A DNA stretch of 9,765 nt, taken from positions 1 through 9,765 of the forward strand of contig JAILHZ010000163.1 in NCBI GenBank assembly GCA_024695545.1, given 5' to 3'. This DNA comes from Clostridiales bacterium. Its GTDB lineage: Bacteria > Bacillota_A > Clostridia > Saccharofermentanales > Saccharofermentanaceae. Positions 8,113-9,765 of this stretch are shown here, piece by piece (the stretch's first letter is position 1; the number at the start of each line of letters is the position of its first letter). Position numbers and translations under genes: made by a program. Under the pieces are notes generated by a model that saw only the letters and a list, made by a program, of their open reading frames with translations, made no database searches and was not told where the DNA came from.

Positions 8113-8823
8113 TTACCAGTCGAGATCCACTGCGGAGATCTTGTTTTCGTTGATGATGTTCTTTCTTACCTTGCCGTCACGAAGCTTGATCGTGTGGTCG
8201 GCCATATCGGAGATCGCGTTATTGTGGGTAACCATGATGACAGTGTTGCCGTACTTCTGGTTAACGTCCTCGATGAGCTTTAAGATCTCCTTACTGGTGT
8301 TGTAATCGAGAGCACCGGTCGGCTCGTCGCACAGGAGGATATCCGGGTTTTTAACGATGGCGCGGCCGATCGATGTTCTCTGCTGCTGGCCGCCGCTGAG
8401 CTGGTTCGGCAGCTTATAGCGGTGATCCCAAAGGCCGAGAGTATTCAGAAGTTCGTCGATATCGAGCGGCTTGTCCGAAAGGTACGCGCCGACTTCGATA
8501 TTCTCTTTCACGTTCAGATTCGGGATCAGGTTGTAAAGCTGGAAAACATAACCCAGGTGCTTGCGGCGGTAGCGGGTCAGTGCTTTTTCATCCATATCAC
8601 GGAGCTTGTCGCCCGCGATCGCGATGTAGCCGTCGTCGGCGCTGTCGATGCCGCCGATGATATTCAGCAGTGTGGACTTGCCGGAGCCGGACGGCCCGAG
8701 CAGCACGCAAAACTCACCTTTCTGGACGGTGAAGTCCATGCCGCGGAGCACCTCCTGGCGGCTGTCGCCCTCGCCAAACGCCTTACATACGTTGCTTACA
8801 GTTAAGAATTCATTCTCTGACAT
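8113..8823 (-). CDS. ABC transporter ATP-binding protein, MacB/LolD type
   Basis: This 236-residue cytoplasmic ATPase powers the permease encoded directly downstream. All nucleotide-binding motifs are intact: Walker A GPSGSGKST (43-51), Q-loop Gln95 in YVFQLYNLIP, signature LSGGQQQR (142-149), Walker B ILLCDE (162-167) with the catalytic Glu, D-loop GALD (170-173) and H-loop His200 in VTHNN. The Q-loop and the DEPTGALD segment are characteristic of the MacB/LolD/FtsE subgroup that pairs with FtsX-fold permeases. Length is normal for a stand-alone domain. The ATG (8821-8823) follows GAGG with 8 bases between. As the first gene of the pair it is probably driven by the promoter at 9024-9052 and controlled through the adjacent palindrome. 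Confidence 0.96.
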   Translation of the reverse strand: MSENEFLTVSNVCKAFGEGDSRQEVLRGMDFTVQKGEFCVLLGPSGSGKSTLLNIIGGIDSADDGYIAIAGDKLRDMDEKALTRYRRKHLGYVFQLYNLIPNLNVKENIEVGAYLSDKPLDIDELLNTLGLWDHRYKLPNQLSGGQQQRTSIGRAIVKNPDILLCDEPTGALDYNTSKEILKLIEDVNQKYGNTVIMVTHNNAISDMADHTIKLRDGKVRKNIINENKISAVDLDW

Positions 8824-9017
8824 ATCTATTACCTCATAATGTCTTTCCCGGAAGCTTCTTCCCGAAAAGCACTTCTCCCCAATTCTCAGTGCTTACGGAC
8901 CTCACAGTTTCCGTCTTTTCAGATTGGTAAACGGTTAACACTTTTCGCTCACCGGCCTTCGTCCTTTTATCTGCCATCCCCGGTCGGTTTTTGCGGCTAA
9001 CATATGAACAACCGTTC
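8824..9017 (-). other. 5' leader of the ABC operon, with a possible leader ORF
   Basis: About 195 bases separate the predicted start point from the ATPase ATG. Two hairpins can be seen on the minus strand: AAGCACT (8888-8894) with AGTGCTT (8867-8873), 14-base loop, and the short GGAAG-AAG-CTTCC element nearer the gene. The first is followed by TTTTC only after its stem, so it is a poor terminator. An open frame covers the leader (8834-9019; an inner ATG at 8977 would give about 47 codons) and stops 10 bases before the ATPase start, but neither ATG has a usable ribosome binding site. I therefore do not call it a gene. Confidence 0.4.
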
Positions 9018-9023
9018 ATATGT
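9000..9023. promoter_or_regulatory. Palindromic operator at the ABC operon start point
   Basis: A perfect 10-bp inverted repeat, ACATATGAAC and GTTCATATGT, around a 4-base centre (AACC). It begins directly at the downstream edge of the -10 box of the ABC promoter and covers the predicted start point near 9017, a standard position for repressor binding. Its size and TGAAC-N4-GTTCA core resemble operators of TetR-family repressors, which often control MacB-type exporters. The family assignment is inference, and no regulator gene lies in the window. Confidence 0.7.
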
Positions 9024-9052
9024 ATTATAATTCATGTGTTAGCTACGTGCAA
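9024..9052 (-). promoter_or_regulatory. Promoter of the ABC transporter operon
   Basis: On the minus strand TTGCAC (9047-9052), a 17-base spacer and a perfect TATAAT (9024-9029) form a sigma-A type promoter. The start point would be near 9017, inside the palindrome at 9000-9023. The -35 box lies two bases past the stop codon of the 24-codon ORF, so ABC transcription can start independently of the riboswitch upstream. Confidence 0.75.
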
Positions 9053-9054
9053 CT

Positions 9055-9129
9055 TCACCTTCTTAGACAGTGCGTACAATCTTTACGTTTATTCGGTATT
9101 CGTTTTTTGGGAAATCTTCCAAGGGCCAT
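9055..9129 (-). CDS. 24-residue basic CxxC peptide downstream of the manganese riboswitch
   Basis: A short ORF that is easily missed by length cut-offs. The product starts MALGRFPKKRIPNKRK and ends DCTHCLRR; 10 of 24 residues are Lys or Arg, and the end carries a CTHC motif (18-21, with His20) that could bind a metal ion. I do not recognise it. The case for a gene is the near-perfect ribosome binding site AAAAGGAGGTGG, with AGGAGG at 9137-9142 exactly 7 bases before the ATG, and its place right after the riboswitch terminator (T run ends at 9154). Its TGA (9055-9057) is followed at once by the -35 box of the ABC promoter. It could be a small manganese-responsive protein, a leader peptide, or the remnant of a lost longer gene. 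The other frames after this ribosome binding site do not extend into a recognisable protein. Confidence 0.55.
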   Translation of the reverse strand: MALGRFPKKRIPNKRKDCTHCLRR

Positions 9130-9153
9130 CCCGCCACCTCCTTTTCGGGCAAC

Positions 9154-9199
9154 AAAAAACGGGTCTTTTGCTGCAGATTTTCATGCAGTAAAAGTCTCG
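9154..9199 (-). terminator. Riboswitch-controlled intrinsic terminator
   Basis: On the minus strand the segments 9184-9199 and 9160-9175 form a 16-position stem with three mismatches and an 8-base loop (9176-9183), followed immediately by TTTTTT (9154-9159). The 11-bp inner part is CTTTTaCTGCA with TGCAGcAAAAG. Its 5' arm contains the GAGAC motif and the 3' strand of aptamer helix P1 (9188-9194), so terminator and folded aptamer exclude each other. Ligand binding should hold P1 and prevent termination, an ON switch as known for many manganese riboswitches of this class. Confidence 0.85.
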
Positions 9200-9336
9200 C
9201 TCCTCCCGACATATCCCGGGGAACGCCTCGTGTATACCGGCAGTTCCCGAGCTGACGACATATGTCACACGCTTCCGATGTGGATCCGGCGTCGGATCCT
9301 GAAGGGTCCCGAAGCATGCAAGCTACTCCCTGTTAC
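9188..9336 (-). promoter_or_regulatory. yybP-ykoY (manganese) riboswitch aptamer
   Basis: The class markers occur in the right order on the minus strand: GGGAGTAGC (9322-9330), CGTCA (9253-9257) and GCGAGAC (9194-9200). Helix P1 pairs GTAACAG (9330-9336) with CTTTTAC (9188-9194), one mismatch. The first arm has CATGCTTC (9311-9318) with GAAGCGTG (9268-9275), capped by a perfect GGATCCG/CGGATCC hairpin (9282-9299). The second arm pairs GACATAT (9260-9266) with ATATGTC (9208-9214), holds CGTCA in its internal loop, and is capped by GGGAAC (9243-9248) with GTTCCC (9219-9224). This two-arm layout, with the GGGAGUAG and CGUCA loops forming the Mn2+ site, is that of the known family, which usually precedes manganese exporters, P-type ATPases or TerC-like proteins. 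Here only a 24-codon ORF follows before the ABC promoter. Confidence 0.9.
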
Positions 9337-9343
9337 GTTTTCA

Positions 9344-9372
9344 AGTTTAGCCTTCATCCCCGGCTCTGAAAA
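9344..9372 (-). promoter_or_regulatory. Weak candidate promoter of the riboswitch transcript
   Basis: On the minus strand TTTTCA (9367-9372), a 17-base spacer and TAAACT (9344-9349); each box matches consensus at 4 of 6 bases. The predicted start point near 9337 falls exactly at the 5' edge of riboswitch helix P1 (9336), which supports the assignment despite the weak boxes. Nothing better stands between here and the dyad elements. Confidence 0.4.
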
Positions 9373-9374
9373 CC

Positions 9375-9427
9375 CGGTGATTTTCCGAGAAAGCAAAGAT
9401 CCCACGGAAAACTCACCGCAGGATCTT
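9375..9427. other. Strong hairpin with pseudoknot potential upstream of the riboswitch
   Basis: CGGTGATTTTCCG (9375-9387) pairs with CGGAAAACTCACCG (9405-9418): 13 bp with one bulged base. AAGATCC inside its loop (9396-9402) is complementary to GGATCTT (9421-9427) beyond the stem, an H-type pseudoknot layout in either strand's RNA. No T run follows in either direction at the distance expected of a terminator; on the minus strand GGTTTTC follows. No gene is visible between 9337 and 9470. Confidence 0.4.
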
Positions 9428-9468
9428 CCTTAATCCCGAAAATCCGCTCTTTTCTTTTTTCAGATGCG

Positions 9469-9477
9469 TGCTATAAT
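9469..9477 (+). promoter_or_regulatory. Plus-strand extended -10 promoter candidate
   Basis: TGCTATAAT: a perfect TATAAT (9472-9477) with TGn in front. The -35 region is only pyrimidine-rich. The start point would be near 9484, at the first base of the dyad element at 9483, so a transcript would consist of the two hairpins and then run antisense into the rpsU terminator. No ORF or plus-strand terminator follows. Confidence 0.35.
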
Positions 9478-9482
9478 CGCGT

Positions 9483-9595
9483 GTTCTATGTTTCGTTCTA
9501 TTTTCACTCGATTTTTAGAACAAAACCTAGAACATTGCCCCCGTGTTCTATGTTTCGTTCTATTTTTCGCGCGATTTTAGAACAGAACATAGAAC
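9483..9595. repeat. Two near-identical 51-bp dyad elements
   Basis: Copies at 9483-9533 and 9545-9595 (62-base period). Each has an 18-base left arm GTTCTATGTTTCGTTCTA, a 15-base centre, and an 18-base right arm complementary to it at all but two positions. Each arm contains two 5-base half-sites (GTTCT left, AGAAC right) 12 bases apart. The left arms are identical between copies while the right arms and centres differ. The design parallels the GTTCG/CGAAC elements at 5111-5345. They sit between the rpsU terminator and the riboswitch region. Confidence 0.88.
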
Positions 9596-9623
9596 AAAAC
9601 CACGCTGAACATCAATAAGCACG

Positions 9624-9656
9624 AAAAAAGCCTGCCGGATCAACTCCGACAGGCTT
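9624..9656 (-). terminator. Intrinsic terminator of rpsU
   Basis: AAGCCTGCCGGA (9628-9639) and TCCGACAGGCTT (9645-9656) form a 12-bp stem with one mismatch and a 5-base loop. On the minus strand it ends in a TTTTTT run (9624-9629). It lies 26 bases past the rpsU stop. The plus direction has no T run, so it is unidirectional. Confidence 0.92.
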
Positions 9657-9682
9657 CTGATTAGCTAATTTGAAAAGAGTAA

Positions 9683-9765
9683 TTATCTCTTACGCTTTCT
9701 AGCCGCCTCCGACTTCTTCTTACGGCGTACAGAAGGCTTCTCGTAATGCTCTCTCTTACGTACCT
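9683..9765 (-). CDS. rpsU: Ribosomal protein bS21, C-terminal part (5' end outside window)
   Basis: The last 26 residues of the small-subunit protein bS21 are readable, from VRKREHYEKPSVRRKKK to the end EAARKRKR and a TAA at 9683-9685. The REHYEKPS..RRKKK segment followed by a very basic Arg/Lys tail is diagnostic for bS21 of Firmicutes. This is a core translation gene, so the window's right edge is chromosomal backbone. A strong terminator follows 26 bases downstream, which separates it from the accessory region. Confidence 0.96.
   Translation of the reverse strand, partial: VRKREHYEKPSVRRKKKSEAARKRKR

Noticed and set aside
8834..9019. 61-codon frame in the ABC leader
   Set aside because: The first ATG lies at the predicted transcript start and the inner ATG has only GGGG directly next to it. 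Its stop just before the ATPase is suggestive but not enough.
9063..9317. 84-codon minus-strand frame across the riboswitch
   Set aside because: It would begin inside the first arm of the aptamer and run through the terminator. The structure explains the sequence better, and the start has no ribosome binding site.
9020..9433. 137-codon plus-strand frame across the riboswitch region
   Set aside because: It lies antisense to the riboswitch and the CxxC ORF, has no ribosome binding site, and its composition is not protein-like.

Overview
The window looks like the chromosome of a Clostridia-type Gram-positive bacterium, most likely Lachnospiraceae or a near relative. Evidence: strong AGGAGG-type ribosome binding sites, TATAAT and TGnTATAAT promoters, an S21 tail typical of that group, a secreted protein with a Thr/Pro linker and cellulose-binding-like modules, and a DYDADG-type RecJ. 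No read-out of taxonomy is possible beyond this. Every convincing gene is on the minus strand, so transcription runs from high to low coordinates.

Layout from high to low coordinate: (1) the 3' end of rpsU (9683-9765) and its intrinsic terminator (9624-9656); (2) two near-identical 51-bp dyad elements (9483-9595) and an outward plus-strand extended -10; (3) a yybP-ykoY (manganese) riboswitch (9188-9336) with an overlapping terminator, followed by a strong ribosome binding site and a 24-codon ORF encoding a basic CxxC peptide (9055-9129); (4) a promoter and palindromic operator (9000-9052) for a two-gene ABC transporter operon, ATPase (8113-8823) and FtsX/MacB-type permease (5521-8097), closed by a GC-rich terminator (5349-5380); (5) three tandem 80-bp repeats (5111-5345) whose dyad layout resembles the elements beside rpsU; (6) an AT-richer two-gene unit: a 1202-residue secreted protein (1291-4899) with CBM2-like, Ca-binding, vWA-like and C-terminal caspase-like regions, and a 218-residue membrane protein (615-1271); (7) the 5' part of recJ with its own promoter (1-581).

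How it may fit together: recJ and rpsU are housekeeping genes that bracket accessory material. The secreted protein and its membrane neighbour are probably co-transcribed and act at or outside the cell surface. The ABC transporter is probably under repressor control through the palindrome. The manganese riboswitch is the strongest surprise: no manganese exporter follows it in this window, only the tiny CxxC ORF and then the ABC operon, which has its own promoter.
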